Positions 11,953 through 21,408 of a stretch of DNA of 64,000 nt are shown here, piece after piece (positions within the stretch are counted from its first letter, which is position 1; each line of letters starts with the position of its first letter). This stretch comes from Rhodanobacter glycinis (lineage in GTDB: Bacteria > Pseudomonadota > Gammaproteobacteria > Xanthomonadales > Rhodanobacteraceae): positions 62,001-126,000 of the forward strand of contig NZ_RCZB01000001.1 in NCBI RefSeq assembly GCF_006438785.1, in the 5' to 3' direction. A program made the position numbers and the translations under genes. The notes beneath the pieces are model-generated. The model did not search any database. It was not told the origin of the DNA and was given only the letters and a program-made list of their open reading frames with translations.

Positions 11953-12750
11953 TCAGACCAGCACGACCTGCACGCCGGCAGCACGCAGCGCTTCGACGGT
12001 TTCGGCCGGGGCGCTGCTGTCGCTGATCACCATGTCGAGGTTCTTTATCGGTGTGATCACCGACAGGCTGCGTTGACCCAGCTTGCTGGCATCGAGCACG
12101 GCGATGGTCTGGCGCGAGACGCGGATCATCAGCGCATTCAACGCCGCCTCCAGCGGGTCGGGCGTGGTCACGCCGACTTCGGGATCGAGTCCGTCGACGC
12201 CGAGGAACAGCCGGTCGGCGGAGAGTTTTGCCAGCGCCTGCTCGGCATCCGGGCCGACCAGCGAATACGAGGTCTGCCGCAGCAGGCCGCCCAGCATCAT
12301 CACGCGGATCTGCGGCATGCCGGTCAATTCCATCGCGATATTCAGCGCGTTGGTGATCACGGTCAGCGATTCGAACTTCATCTGGCGGATCTGCCGGGCG
12401 ATCTCCACCGTGGTCGAACCGGAGTCGAGAATGATCGTCTCGCCTTCCTGGATCATCTTGGCGGCGGCCTGGCCGATGCGCAGTTTCTGCGCGTGCCAGC
12501 GGGTTTCCTTGATGTTCAGCGGCGTGTCGTTCGTTGCCGCTGCCACCGGTAACGCACCGCCATGCGAGCGGGCGATCGCCGAACTGCGCGCGAGCGCGTC
12601 CAGGTCGGCGCGGATGGTGACGGTGGAGGTACCGAAGCGGGTCGCCAGTTCTTCCACTGTGGCGCGGCCTTGTTGTTCGACCAGGTCCACGATCAGGCGG
12701 CGGCGTTCTTCGACCAGCAGGCGGCGGGAGGCGATCGGAGCTTCACTCAT
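11953..12750 (-). CDS. DeoR-family sugar regulator (AgaR-like)
   Basis: 265 aa. N-terminal DeoR helix-turn-helix (RRRLIVDLVEQQGRATVEEL, then FGTSTVTIRADLDALAR) and a C-terminal phosphosugar-sensing domain with ILDSGSTTVEIARQI and FLGVDGLDPEVGVTTPD. DeoR regulators of this class repress sugar catabolic operons and release DNA on binding a phosphorylated intermediate. Its start overlaps the stop of the amidohydrolase gene (ATGA), and it is last in the aldolase-amidohydrolase-regulator unit. Probable targets are the direct repeats in the divergent promoter region at 14922-14971. Confidence 0.92.
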   Translation of the reverse strand: MSEAPIASRRLLVEERRRLIVDLVEQQGRATVEELATRFGTSTVTIRADLDALARSSAIARSHGGALPVAAATNDTPLNIKETRWHAQKLRIGQAAAKMIQEGETIILDSGSTTVEIARQIRQMKFESLTVITNALNIAMELTGMPQIRVMMLGGLLRQTSYSLVGPDAEQALAKLSADRLFLGVDGLDPEVGVTTPDPLEAALNALMIRVSRQTIAVLDASKLGQRSLSVITPIKNLDMVISDSSAPAETVEALRAAGVQVVLV

Positions 12751-13988
12751 GGGTCGATATTCAGGAGGCGGGCGGCGTTGTCATGGTAAACCTTGCGCAG
12801 CACTTCGTCCGACAAACCGAGCCCGTAGATCGACCAGCGCCCCTGCGGCGGCGTCGGTGCCGGCGCATAGTCGAAGTACTCGTCCTCGGTTTCCAGAAAG
12901 CGGTAGTAGATCTCGTAGAGTTCGTCGCCGAACAGCTGCTGCGGCACGTCGTCGCCGTATGGCGAGGGCACCGCGTCGGTGCCGAACAGGATCCTATCCT
13001 GGTAGCGGTCGAAGAAGCGCTGCGCGATGCGCGGCTGGCGCCCCAGTTCACCGACGCGGGCGCTGATATCGATCACGGTGTTCGGGTAGCGGTCCAGACA
13101 GGCGGCGACCGCGGCCAGATTCTCGGCGTTGTTGCCCACGTGCAGCAGCGCGAAGGTGGTCTTCGGGTGGCGTGCGATCAGGCGGTCGCGCGCGGCGAGC
13201 AGCTCTGCATTGCTGGGGAACTCCGGGCCGTAGAACGACCAGTCCGGATGATTGCTCAGTTCCTCGTAACGCTCGTTGCTCGCGTCGGTGGGCAGGAAGA
13301 ATGCCTCCGGATCGGAGACGTGCAGGAACACCGGCATGTCGTAGGCAGCGCAGGCTTCCCACATCGGATCGAAGCGGCGGTCGTCCACCGCGACCAGCGG
13401 ACCTTCGTCGATCCGTTCGCGCAGATACAGCCCCAGCGTCTTCAGCAATTTCAATCCACGCGCACCGACATGTTTGGCGTGTGCGATCGCGTCGCCCTGC
13501 AACTGCGCGTAGTTCGGTTCGGGGAAGTGTTCGTACGACGGTTCGGTGAGGGTAAGGAAACGCCCCGGCGCGGCCTGGTCAAAGCTGCGGATGCTCTTTT
13601 CCAGCCCGGCACCGACGCCGCCGGTGAGGTTCACCAAAGTGCGGATGCCTTTGCGGTCCATCACCGGCAACAGGTCCTCGGGCTGGGCGAACAGGGTGAC
13701 CTCTTCGCCCACCGAGATGCCGCTACGCACGTTGCTGGACCAAGTCAGGTGCGTGTGTACGTCGATCACCGGAAAGCGCGGGCGCTCGATGTGCGTACGC
13801 GGCACATGCAGCATGCTGCGCGGGCGGAAGTCCTTCAGTCGCAGCTCGTTCTTGCCCGTATCCGGCTGGGTCTGCAGCGGATTCTTGCTGCCTTCGATGC
13901 GAACCGTGCCGGCGCCGGTGGGCGGCGCGCAGCAGAGGCAGCCGGCCTGCACCAGTTGCTGCGGTGACTTGGAGGAGCTATGAATCAT
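12747..13988 (-). CDS. Amidohydrolase-2 family metal-dependent hydrolase
   Basis: 413 aa. After a roughly 75-residue N-terminal extension containing CLCC, the TIM-barrel amidohydrolase domain begins at FPVIDVHTHL (metal-binding HxH). Later features are LHVSDPEAF, FALLHVGNNAENLAA and a C-terminal ILFGTDAVPS with the metal-binding Asp. COG2159-type proteins hydrolyse or decarboxylate varied small molecules. Being between the aldolase and DeoR genes, it probably acts on an intermediate or side product of this sugar pathway. It is not an AgaA/NagA-type deacetylase by visible motifs, so its reaction is unknown. Confidence 0.82.
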   Translation of the reverse strand: MIHSSSKSPQQLVQAGCLCCAPPTGAGTVRIEGSKNPLQTQPDTGKNELRLKDFRPRSMLHVPRTHIERPRFPVIDVHTHLTWSSNVRSGISVGEEVTLFAQPEDLLPVMDRKGIRTLVNLTGGVGAGLEKSIRSFDQAAPGRFLTLTEPSYEHFPEPNYAQLQGDAIAHAKHVGARGLKLLKTLGLYLRERIDEGPLVAVDDRRFDPMWEACAAYDMPVFLHVSDPEAFFLPTDASNERYEELSNHPDWSFYGPEFPSNAELLAARDRLIARHPKTTFALLHVGNNAENLAAVAACLDRYPNTVIDISARVGELGRQPRIAQRFFDRYQDRILFGTDAVPSPYGDDVPQQLFGDELYEIYYRFLETEDEYFDYAPAPTPPQGRWSIYGLGLSDEVLRKVYHDNAARLLNIDP

Positions 13989-14009
13989 CGAACGGCCTGC
14001 CTCACCTGT

Positions 14010-14927
14010 TCAGCGCGGATATTTCGCCATGATGTCGTGTACGGAGCGAACCAGCGTCACCGCCTGATCGAACGGACGCAGCCACATGTTGCGGCCGAAC
14101 ATCACGCCGTTGGCGCCGGACTGCATGTAGAACTCGACCTTGCGCAGTACCGCCGCGTCATCGTCGTTCTTCTCGCCGCCGGAAAACAGCACCATCGTGC
14201 GGCCGGCCGAACGCACCACGCGCGCGCAACGGGCAGCGGCGTCCTCCTGCAGCTTGTCATACGGCGCCGGCACATTGGCCACGCTGTCGTTCGGCTCGTG
14301 CAGCTTGACGATGTCGGCACCCATTTCCAGTGCCACGCGGGCCGCGTAATCCTGCGCGTAAAGCGTGTTGGTGCCGCCCCTGGCGTTGACGGCGCTGCCG
14401 CGCGGGTACGCCCACATCACCAGCGGCATGCCGTATCGCTCGCAATCCTGGCGCACCTTCTCGAACTGGCGGAATTCGTCGTGCTGGCGCGGCGAGCCCA
14501 CGTACATGGTGTAGCCAACCGCATCGGCGCCGAGGCGCACCGCATCCTCGACCGAGGCGAACAGCGGCGAGGTGGCCTCGGCGTCGCTGGCGATGTTGGT
14601 CTTGCCGTTGAGCTTGAGGATCAGCGGCACACGGCCGCAGTACTCGGTCATGTACTTCTCGGCCAGGCCAATGCCCAGCGCGATGGCAGAAAACCCCCCG
14701 GCCGCGGCGAGCTCAAACTGGTAGCTCGGATCGACGGCCGGTGGGTGGGGAAAGAAATCGGTGGGACCATGCTCCAGTCCCTGGTCAAGCGGAAGCACCA
14801 GCAAGCTGCCGTTGCGCGGGCCGTGGCCGTACAGCAGCCGCCACAGGCGGGTGCGCTTGCCGTGGGACAGGGCGAGCCGGGAAAGTTGGCTGCCAGTGTT
14901 CGAAACCCCTTGTAAGTTTTGTTTCAT
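14010..14927 (-). CDS. Class I fructose/tagatose-bisphosphate aldolase
   Basis: 305 aa Schiff-base aldolase of the FbaB/LsrF (DeoC/LacD) superfamily. Seen: the N-terminal LLVLPLDQGLEHGP with the phosphate/substrate Asp, LILKLNGKTNI, a central PLVMWAYPRGS, ADIVKLHEP with the likely catalytic lysine, and ANGVMFGRNMW at the end. Expected to split fructose-1,6- or tagatose-1,6-bisphosphate to dihydroxyacetone phosphate and glyceraldehyde 3-phosphate. First gene of the minus-strand unit. Together with AgaS and two PfkB kinases it completes a galactosamine/tagatose-6-phosphate-like route, and this is the basis for the tagatose suggestion. Confidence 0.88.
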   Translation of the reverse strand: MKQNLQGVSNTGSQLSRLALSHGKRTRLWRLLYGHGPRNGSLLVLPLDQGLEHGPTDFFPHPPAVDPSYQFELAAAGGFSAIALGIGLAEKYMTEYCGRVPLILKLNGKTNIASDAEATSPLFASVEDAVRLGADAVGYTMYVGSPRQHDEFRQFEKVRQDCERYGMPLVMWAYPRGSAVNARGGTNTLYAQDYAARVALEMGADIVKLHEPNDSVANVPAPYDKLQEDAAARCARVVRSAGRTMVLFSGGEKNDDDAAVLRKVEFYMQSGANGVMFGRNMWLRPFDQAVTLVRSVHDIMAKYPR

Positions 14928-14971
14928 TTCGAATACTCTCGGTTCAGAGGTTACATACTTTCATATTCGAT
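14922..14971. promoter_or_regulatory. Candidate DeoR/AgaR operators in the divergent promoter
   Basis: Two near-identical direct repeats, TTTCATTTCGAAT (14922-14934) and TTTCATATTCGAT (14959-14971), begin 37 bp apart in the short AT-rich gap between the aldolase and agaS starts. The first overlaps the aldolase start codon. DeoR-family operators are typically TTTC/TTCG-rich direct repeats, so these are the likely sites for the regulator at 11953-12750. Confidence 0.55.
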
Positions 14972-14984
14972 TGCATTTGGCAAA

Positions 14985-16184
14985 ATGTCAAAATTAAACA
15001 AGAAAACGAAAGATTCGATGGCGCTGGGTGCGCTGCTGGCGGCTCCGTTGACGGAGCAGCGGGCGCGCGGCTATGCCGATACTTTGCGCGAAATCCTGCA
15101 ACAGCCGGCGACCTGGCTGGGCACGGCCGACCAGCTGAGCCAGCCGCCGCTGCGAGAGCAACTGCAGGCAGCGCTGGTCCCGCGACCGAGCCATATCGTG
15201 CTGACGGGTTCGGGCAGCTCGATGTACATCGGCGAATGCCTGGCGCCCAGCCTGCAGCTCGGCCTGGGCATCCCGGCCCAGGCGATCGCCGCCGGCAGCT
15301 TGCTCACGCATTGGCGCAGTGTGCTACCGCCCGGTGCCGGTTTGCTGATTTCGCTGGCGCGTTCGGGCGACAGCCCGGAGAGCTGCGGCGTGGTGGATCG
15401 TCTGATGGCTGATGCCCCCGACTATCGCCATCTGGTGATCACCTGCAACGCCAACGGCAAGCTCGCCACCAGCTATCGCAACGATTCGCGGGTCACCGTG
15501 CTGGTGCTGGACGAGCGCACCAATGACCGCAGCCTGGTGATGACCAGCAGCTTCACCAACCTGTTGCTGGCCGGCTTCGGTCTGGTTCAGCGCGAAGGCA
15601 ACGACGCTATCGCCGCAGTGAGCCGTCTGGCGCGCAGCGTCCAGCACGTCTTCGACGCACAGGCCGATGCGCTGGCGACGATTGCCCGCGGCGAGTTCAG
15701 CAACGTGGTCTATCTCGGCAGCGGCGGTGCGCTCGGCGCAGTTCACGAATGTGCGCTGAAGATGCTGGAGATGACCGGGGGTGCGGTGGTCACGATGGCG
15801 GAGACTTATCTCGGTCTGCGCCACGGGCCGATGTCCAGTCTGGACGAGCAGACCCTGGTGGTCGGCTTCCTGTCGCCGGATCCGTCGGTGCGTGCCTACG
15901 AACTCGACCTGCTGCGTGAACTGTCGCGCAAGCAGCTCGGCATGACCCGGGTGCTGGTGGGCGAGGACATTCCTGCCGATGTGCTGGGGCCGCACGACGT
16001 GGCGGTCGAGCTGGCGGGCCTGGCTGCGATCGATGATGACTTGCTGCTGCTGGCGGATGTGGCGGTGGGGCAACTGCTCGCGTTCTTCCGTTGCCTGGAG
16101 CTGGGTGGCCAGCCGGACACGCCGTCGCAGGGCGTGCTCACGCGCGTGGTCGAGCACTTCCCGATGCATTCGGGGGACGCATGA
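14985..16184 (+). CDS. agaS: SIS-domain sugar-phosphate isomerase/deaminase (AgaS-like)
   Basis: 399 aa from the ATG at 14985. Two SIS domains: the first has VLTGSGSSMYIGE and LISLARSGDSPES (sugar-phosphate binding Ser-rich loops), the second VVYLGSGGALGAVHECALKM with the catalytic Glu region and ETYLGLRHGPMSSLDE. This pattern matches AgaS, which deaminates and isomerises galactosamine-6-phosphate to tagatose-6-phosphate plus ammonia; GlmS/NagB-like alternatives fit less well. It is the first gene of the plus-strand catabolic operon, its stop overlapping the next start (ATGA). Confidence 0.85.
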   Translation: MSKLNKKTKDSMALGALLAAPLTEQRARGYADTLREILQQPATWLGTADQLSQPPLREQLQAALVPRPSHIVLTGSGSSMYIGECLAPSLQLGLGIPAQAIAAGSLLTHWRSVLPPGAGLLISLARSGDSPESCGVVDRLMADAPDYRHLVITCNANGKLATSYRNDSRVTVLVLDERTNDRSLVMTSSFTNLLLAGFGLVQREGNDAIAAVSRLARSVQHVFDAQADALATIARGEFSNVVYLGSGGALGAVHECALKMLEMTGGAVVTMAETYLGLRHGPMSSLDEQTLVVGFLSPDPSVRAYELDLLRELSRKQLGMTRVLVGEDIPADVLGPHDVAVELAGLAAIDDDLLLLADVAVGQLLAFFRCLELGGQPDTPSQGVLTRVVEHFPMHSGDA

Positions 16185-17104
16185 AGCGCATCCTGGTCGC
16201 CGGCGAGATCAACGTCGATCTGGTCTTCAAGCATTGCCATGCGTTGCCCGCGCCAGGCCGTGAGGTGTTGGCCGACGATTTCTGCATGACGCCCGGTAGC
16301 TCCTCGATGATCTGTGCGATGGGGCTGGCCCGGCTGGGCAATCCCGTGGCATTCCGCGGCAAGCTCGGTGCCGACAGCTGGGGTGCCTATTGTCTCGATG
16401 CATTGCGTACCGCCGGCATCGACATTGCCGCCGTGCAGCCGGACGCGGCTTTGCGCACCGGCGTCACCGTCTCGCTGTCGACGCCGCAGGATCGCGCACT
16501 GGTGACATTCCCGGGCGCGATCGGCGCGCTGCGTGCGGACGAAGTGGGCGACGCGTTGCTGGCCGGCGCCGATCACCTGCATGTTTCCTCGTACTACCTG
16601 CAGCGTGCGCTGCGGCCCGATTGCCGCGCGCTGTTCGCGCGTGCGCATGCCTTCGGTCTGAGTACCTCGCTGGATCCCGGCTTCGATCCGCAGCAGACGT
16701 GGGCATCCGACCTGCTCGATACGCTGACCGAAGTCGACCTGTTCCTGCCGAACGAGCTGGAATTGGCGGCCATTACCGGACGTGACAGCGTGCTTGCCGG
16801 CCTGCGTGCGCTCGACAACGGACGCACGCAAACCGTGGTGAAGCGCGGACAACTCGGCTGCGCCAGCCTGGATCAGGGACAGCTGCTCGAAGTGGCGGCG
16901 TTTGCCGTCGACCCGGTCGACAGTACTGGCGCCGGCGATTCGTTCGACGCCGGTTTTCTGCATGCGTGGCTGCGTGGCCAGACGCTGCATGACTGCATGC
17001 GCTGGGGCAGTGCCTGCGGCAGTCTCTCCACGCGACGCACCGGCGGTACGGCCGGCCAGGCCAGCGCGTCGGAAGTGGAAGCCCTGCTGGCGAACGTGCC
17101 GTGA
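16181..17104 (+). CDS. PfkB-family carbohydrate kinase (first of two)
   Basis: 307 aa ribokinase-fold kinase. Seen: N-terminal VAGEINVDLVF, the substrate loop with PGSSSMICAMGLARLG, and the C-terminal DSTGAGDSFDAGF with the anion hole and catalytic Asp. It starts at 16181, overlapping the agaS stop, so translation is coupled, and its own stop overlaps the next kinase. Substrate is not evident; within this operon it may phosphorylate the incoming sugar (galactosamine, N-acetylgalactosamine or galactose-like), leaving the second kinase for the ketose phosphate. That division of labour is inferred. Confidence 0.88.
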   Translation: MKRILVAGEINVDLVFKHCHALPAPGREVLADDFCMTPGSSSMICAMGLARLGNPVAFRGKLGADSWGAYCLDALRTAGIDIAAVQPDAALRTGVTVSLSTPQDRALVTFPGAIGALRADEVGDALLAGADHLHVSSYYLQRALRPDCRALFARAHAFGLSTSLDPGFDPQQTWASDLLDTLTEVDLFLPNELELAAITGRDSVLAGLRALDNGRTQTVVKRGQLGCASLDQGQLLEVAAFAVDPVDSTGAGDSFDAGFLHAWLRGQTLHDCMRWGSACGSLSTRRTGGTAGQASASEVEALLANVP

Positions 17105-18030
17105 TCACGGTCATCGGTTTCAACACCGCGATCGACCGGCTCATCCGGCTGGACACGCTGCGTCCCGGCGAAGTCAATCGCGCTCTCGACGAACAGGCGT
17201 ACCCCGGCGGCAAGGGCCTGCATGTGGCGCAGACCATCGCCGCGCTGGGTGAGCGCGTGCAGCTGGTCGGCCTGGTCGATCCTGCGCATCGCAACATGAT
17301 CGGTCGGCTGATGTGCGAGCGCGGCGTGCTGTTCCACGGCATCGAGGTCACCGACAACCTGCGTACCTGCATTGCACTGCAGGATGCGAACGGACAGATC
17401 ACCGAAATTCTTGGGCAAGGGCCGTTGCTGGACAGCACACAGCAGGAGGCGCTGCTGCGGGCGTTCCGTCGTGGCGTCGATGACAGTGACCTGATCGTCC
17501 TGTCAGGCAGCTTGCCGCGCGGCTTTCCAGCGACCACCTATGCCGAGCTGGCCGCGCATGTGCGCGATGCCGGCAAATGTTGTCTGGTCGACGCCGGTGG
17601 TGAGCTGCTGCTGCACGCCGTGCAGGCGCAACCCTTTCTGGTCAAGCCCAATCGCGACGAGATCAGCGGACTGCTCGGGCGTCCGATTGGCGATCTTGCT
17701 GCGGCTGTGGACGCGGTTCGCGAACTGCAGGCGCGCGGCATCGCGATGCCGGTGGTGACGATGGGTGCGCTGGGTGCGGTGGCTGCCGATGCGAGTGGCA
17801 TCTGGCACGCCGCGATCGAGCTGGCACACGTACGCAACACGGTGGGCTCGGGCGACTGCCTGCTGGCCGGCATGACGGTGGGCATGGCGCGGAGCATGAA
17901 TCTGGAAGAAACCTTGCGTTTGGGCGTCGCTTGCGGCGCAGCCAATGCGCAAGGTGAGGAAACCGGTTTCGTCGAACGGCGGGCGGTGGAGGCGTTGCTC
18001 TCTCGGGTTCGAGTGCACCGCCTGGCTTGA
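17101..18030 (+). CDS. PfkB-family 1-phosphofructokinase / tagatose-6-phosphate kinase
   Basis: 309 aa, GTG start at 17101 overlapping the previous stop. N-terminus ITVIGFNTAIDRLIRLD and YPGGKGLHVAQTIAALGE match the FruK/LacC branch of PfkB kinases. SGSLPRGFP and a C-terminal NTVGSGDCLLAGM carry the catalytic Asp; the usual GAGD is GSGD, which is common in FruK/LacC enzymes. In context it should phosphorylate tagatose-6-phosphate (or fructose-1- or 6-phosphate) to the bisphosphate cleaved by the divergent class I aldolase. The TonB receptor follows 186 bp later. Confidence 0.88.
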   Translation: MITVIGFNTAIDRLIRLDTLRPGEVNRALDEQAYPGGKGLHVAQTIAALGERVQLVGLVDPAHRNMIGRLMCERGVLFHGIEVTDNLRTCIALQDANGQITEILGQGPLLDSTQQEALLRAFRRGVDDSDLIVLSGSLPRGFPATTYAELAAHVRDAGKCCLVDAGGELLLHAVQAQPFLVKPNRDEISGLLGRPIGDLAAAVDAVRELQARGIAMPVVTMGALGAVAADASGIWHAAIELAHVRNTVGSGDCLLAGMTVGMARSMNLEETLRLGVACGAANAQGEETGFVERRAVEALLSRVRVHRLA

Positions 18031-18050
18031 TTGAAAGGCAGGGAATCAAA

Positions 18051-18071
18051 CCGGACCAGAAATCGGTCCGG
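18051..18071 (+). other. Hairpin between kinase and TonB-receptor genes
   Basis: CCGGACC, loop AGAAATC, GGTCCGG: a perfect 7-bp stem 20 bp after the kinase stop, not followed by a T-run. It could partially terminate, or protect a processed mRNA end to set differing expression of enzymes and receptor. Confidence 0.45.
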
Positions 18072-18216
18072 CGGAGACGCTTGTGTCGAAATTTTGATGA
18101 AGGTGCAAACAAGTTCGTGGGCAGGAGGCGTTTCCACGGGTAACCACAACCGTCTGCAGCGGAGGGGAGAGGTCACTGCTGCGCAGGGCGATAACGAACT
18201 ACCGGAGGGGCAATCA

Positions 18217-21200
18217 ATGCGCGCTAAAAAGAAAGGTTGTTTTACTGTCGATGGCAACGGCATGAAGTTGCCGGCCGCTGTCGTGCATGAAGAAGCCGGA
18301 AGCAAGGTAAACGTAGGAGGCAAGGCAGGTGGTTTCAGGCGAACCATGCTCGCCGTGGCGCTACTGAGTGCTTTTGGCGCGAATGTCGCGATGGCGCAAT
18401 CGATCACCGGCGGTCTGTACGGCAGGGAGCCGGGCGGCAGCGACGTCACGCTCGAGGTAACCAACCCGGCCACCGGCTACCACCGCCAGCTGCATCCGGA
18501 CAGCGATGGGCGCTACAACGTGGGCGGCCTCAATCCCGGCAAGTACACCGTCACCGTGTCGCAGGGTGGCCATGCCATCGGCACCCGCACCGTCACCGTA
18601 AGTGCGAACGTGCAGACCGTCGTACCGGCGCTCTCTGGCGCTGCCGCTGCACCGACGGGCCCGGTGGACGCCACCAACCTCGGCGCGATCCGGGTGACCG
18701 GACATGCCATCGAGGCGGAGGTGATACCGATCGACGTGAGCACGCCGGAGTTCTCCAACAACTACAGCATGAGCGTGGTCAACCAGCTGCCGACCGGACG
18801 TGGTCCGGAAAGCGTCGCGCTGCTGAGCTCCAAGGTGAAGTACGACAACCAGACCACCGGCCTGGTCCAGATGGGCGGCGCCAGTCCCGCCGAGAACCGT
18901 TACTACTACAACGAATTCGACAGCACCTACGACTATCAGGGACTTGGTGCCACCTACCTGCCGGCCGAGGCGATCAGCTCGACCCAGGTGCTGAGCGCCA
19001 ACGCCGGCGTGAGCTGGACCAGCACCACCGGCGGCACGATCGCCTCCACCGTGCGCCAGGGCACCAACCGCTTCCAGGCCGGCTACTCGCTGTACTTCAC
19101 CCCGGGTACGTCATGGTTCAACCCGCGCATGCCCGACGCGTACACGAAGGGCGGCGATTACTACCATTTCAGTTCCTCCAATGCCCACAGTGCCAATGTC
19201 GTGAACCAGTACCTGTGGGCATCGGGTGCCCTGGTGAAAGACAAGCTGTTCTTCTTCGCCATGCTGGGTAACTCGCCGGACAACACCAGTGTCAGCAACT
19301 CGCAGAACCGGCATATCGATACCGCCAACCGCGACAAGAACGGCCTGCTCAATCTCACCTGGAACATCAACGCCGACCAGTCGCTCAACGTGGTCGGCAA
19401 CCGCGACTGGAAGAGCACCTTCAACAACCAGTACAAGCTGACGCGTGATTACGATCCGTCCTCGCAGGGTGGCTACGCCGGCTGGACCTCGAGCCAGGTG
19501 AAGAACCAGTTCCTGATCGGCAACTACCACTGGCAGATCAACGACGACATGAGCCTGCGGCTGATGGGCGGCTACCTCAGCCAGTCGTCGCTGAACCCCA
19601 CCTCGACCTCGGGCACCAATCTGCCGTATGTGGTGGAGGTCGACCCGGTGACCCAGGTGCACAAGAACATCGGTCTCACCACGACCAGCAGCAAGCTCTA
19701 TCCATTCGCCTACTGGCGCCGTGGTTTCAAGGGCGACTTCACCTGGAATCTGGGCGACCACAAGATCACCATCGGTGGCGAGCACTACAAGCACTTCATC
19801 AACAACGTCAGCACCACCACCGATGGCGGTGACTGGACCTATTACACCCAGCCCGGCAGCGTGTTGCCGAACGGCTCGCCCGCGCCGGCGGACGGACGCT
19901 ACGTGGCGCAGTACTACATCAGCACCGGCGGCCCGTTCTATACGGTAAACAAGGCGTTCTATGTCGACGACTACTGGCAGGCAGCCGATCGCTGGATTGT
20001 CTACGCCGGCCTGCGCGACGATACCTTCGTCAACAAGAACATCAACGGGCAGAACTTCTGGCGCCTGCCGCTGCTGTCACCACGGCTTGGCGTGTCATGG
20101 GATGTGTACGGCGACAGCACGATGAAGGTCGGCGCCAACGCCGGCAAGTACACCATCCCGATTCCGTCCAGCGTCAACAACGGCGCCGCCGGCGCAGTCA
20201 CCCAGTGGTATCGCTATTACACCTACACCGGCATGGATCCGAACACCAAGGCACCCACCGGCCTGAGCCAGATCGGTCCGCAGGAAACGCTGATCAACGG
20301 CCAGGCGCCCAGTGCCGCGAACGTGGCCAGCTCCAACATCAAGGCGCCTTACCAGTACGAGTTCCAGGTGTACGTGCAGAAGACGTTGGGCAGCAGCTGG
20401 TCGTCGCTGGCCGAACTGGGCTACTCCTCGCTCAAGCGCGCCATCGAGGACACCTGCTACACCCAGGGCATCACCGACTACGCGCAGGCGCACGGCTATC
20501 CTGGCTACGAGGATTCCAGCGGCTGCCCGATGATCAACCCGGGCATCGCGCAGGTGGTCATGCGCGATTACAACGGCGATGGCAAGCTGGAGGCGCTGAC
20601 CTTGCCGGGCAGCGTGTTCGGGCCGGCACCCACGCGAAAATACGTCCACCTCACGCTGGAACTGAGCCACACGCAGAACAGCGAAGAGCCGTACTTCCTC
20701 GATCTCAGCTACACCTGGGCGCATCTGTACGGCAACTACGATGGCCTGCTCAATCTTGGTACGCGTACCAACGGCGGACCTTCCGAACAGATCCTGTGGG
20801 ACTTCCCCGGCCTGATGGAACACAGCTCCGGCAACCTGGCGGGCGATGTGCGCCACAGCCTCAAGCTCAATGGCATCTACTACTTTCCGAAGGGTTTCCG
20901 TATCGGTAGTACGTTCGATCTGTCCACCGGCACGCCGCAGAACTGCCTGGGTACCTACCCCGATATCAACAACCCGGCCGAGCAATACGGTGCAGCCAGC
21001 CATTACTGCAACAACGTGCCCGCACCGCTGGGGACGGCCGGAAGGGTGCCGTTGTTCTGGCAGTGGAATCTGGGTGTGGGTTACGACTGGACGATCAATG
21101 AGTCGAATCATCTGAGTCTGGATCTGCAGGTGCAGAACGTCACCAATCGTCAGGGCCGCATCGACGCGGAGCAGCGCTACGACACCGGCAGCTTCCAGAC

Positions 21201-21294
21201 CGATGGCTCGCCGATTCTCAACCCGAGTTATGGCGCATCCAGCTGGCAGGCGCCGCGAACCACGATGTTGATCGCCCGTTATACCTTTCGATGA
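18217..21294 (+). CDS. Oar-type TonB-dependent outer-membrane receptor
   Basis: 1025 aa from the ATG at 18217, chosen because ACCGGAGGGG lies just upstream; the open frame extends further but lacks a signal. A long N-region precedes the signal peptide core (TMLAVALLSAFGANVAMAQ). Next comes a carboxypeptidase-regulatory-like domain (ITGGLYGREPGGSDVTLEV ... LNPGKYTVTVSQGG), then a plug (VVNQLPTGRGPESVALLSSK), then a barrel ending MLIARYTFR with terminal aromatic-Arg. Such receptors import large ligands such as glycans. Its place after the kinases and before the lectin and glycosidase genes suggests uptake of oligosaccharide released by them. Confidence 0.92.
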   Translation: MRAKKKGCFTVDGNGMKLPAAVVHEEAGSKVNVGGKAGGFRRTMLAVALLSAFGANVAMAQSITGGLYGREPGGSDVTLEVTNPATGYHRQLHPDSDGRYNVGGLNPGKYTVTVSQGGHAIGTRTVTVSANVQTVVPALSGAAAAPTGPVDATNLGAIRVTGHAIEAEVIPIDVSTPEFSNNYSMSVVNQLPTGRGPESVALLSSKVKYDNQTTGLVQMGGASPAENRYYYNEFDSTYDYQGLGATYLPAEAISSTQVLSANAGVSWTSTTGGTIASTVRQGTNRFQAGYSLYFTPGTSWFNPRMPDAYTKGGDYYHFSSSNAHSANVVNQYLWASGALVKDKLFFFAMLGNSPDNTSVSNSQNRHIDTANRDKNGLLNLTWNINADQSLNVVGNRDWKSTFNNQYKLTRDYDPSSQGGYAGWTSSQVKNQFLIGNYHWQINDDMSLRLMGGYLSQSSLNPTSTSGTNLPYVVEVDPVTQVHKNIGLTTTSSKLYPFAYWRRGFKGDFTWNLGDHKITIGGEHYKHFINNVSTTTDGGDWTYYTQPGSVLPNGSPAPADGRYVAQYYISTGGPFYTVNKAFYVDDYWQAADRWIVYAGLRDDTFVNKNINGQNFWRLPLLSPRLGVSWDVYGDSTMKVGANAGKYTIPIPSSVNNGAAGAVTQWYRYYTYTGMDPNTKAPTGLSQIGPQETLINGQAPSAANVASSNIKAPYQYEFQVYVQKTLGSSWSSLAELGYSSLKRAIEDTCYTQGITDYAQAHGYPGYEDSSGCPMINPGIAQVVMRDYNGDGKLEALTLPGSVFGPAPTRKYVHLTLELSHTQNSEEPYFLDLSYTWAHLYGNYDGLLNLGTRTNGGPSEQILWDFPGLMEHSSGNLAGDVRHSLKLNGIYYFPKGFRIGSTFDLSTGTPQNCLGTYPDINNPAEQYGAASHYCNNVPAPLGTAGRVPLFWQWNLGVGYDWTINESNHLSLDLQVQNVTNRQGRIDAEQRYDTGSFQTDGSPILNPSYGASSWQAPRTTMLIARYTFR

Positions 21295-21408
21295 GGACAC
21301 GGGGCGCTGCGCCGACACGGTGCGGCGCCCTTGCTGATTGTGCGTGAACCACGTTGTCGCGCCACGCGATCGACAGACATCACCTTGCTCATTCACCAGA
21401 GGTATCTC

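Noticed and set aside
12783..13967. 394-codon plus-strand open frame opposite the amidohydrolase gene
   Set aside because: Antisense shadow; the minus strand has the HxH metal motif and operon overlap.
14010..18030. Sulfoquinovose (sulfo-EMP) pathway
   Set aside because: Isomerase, PfkB kinase, aldolase and DeoR gene fit in outline, but the isomerase is AgaS-like rather than YihS-like and the glycosidase is GH36-like, not a GH31 sulfoquinovosidase.
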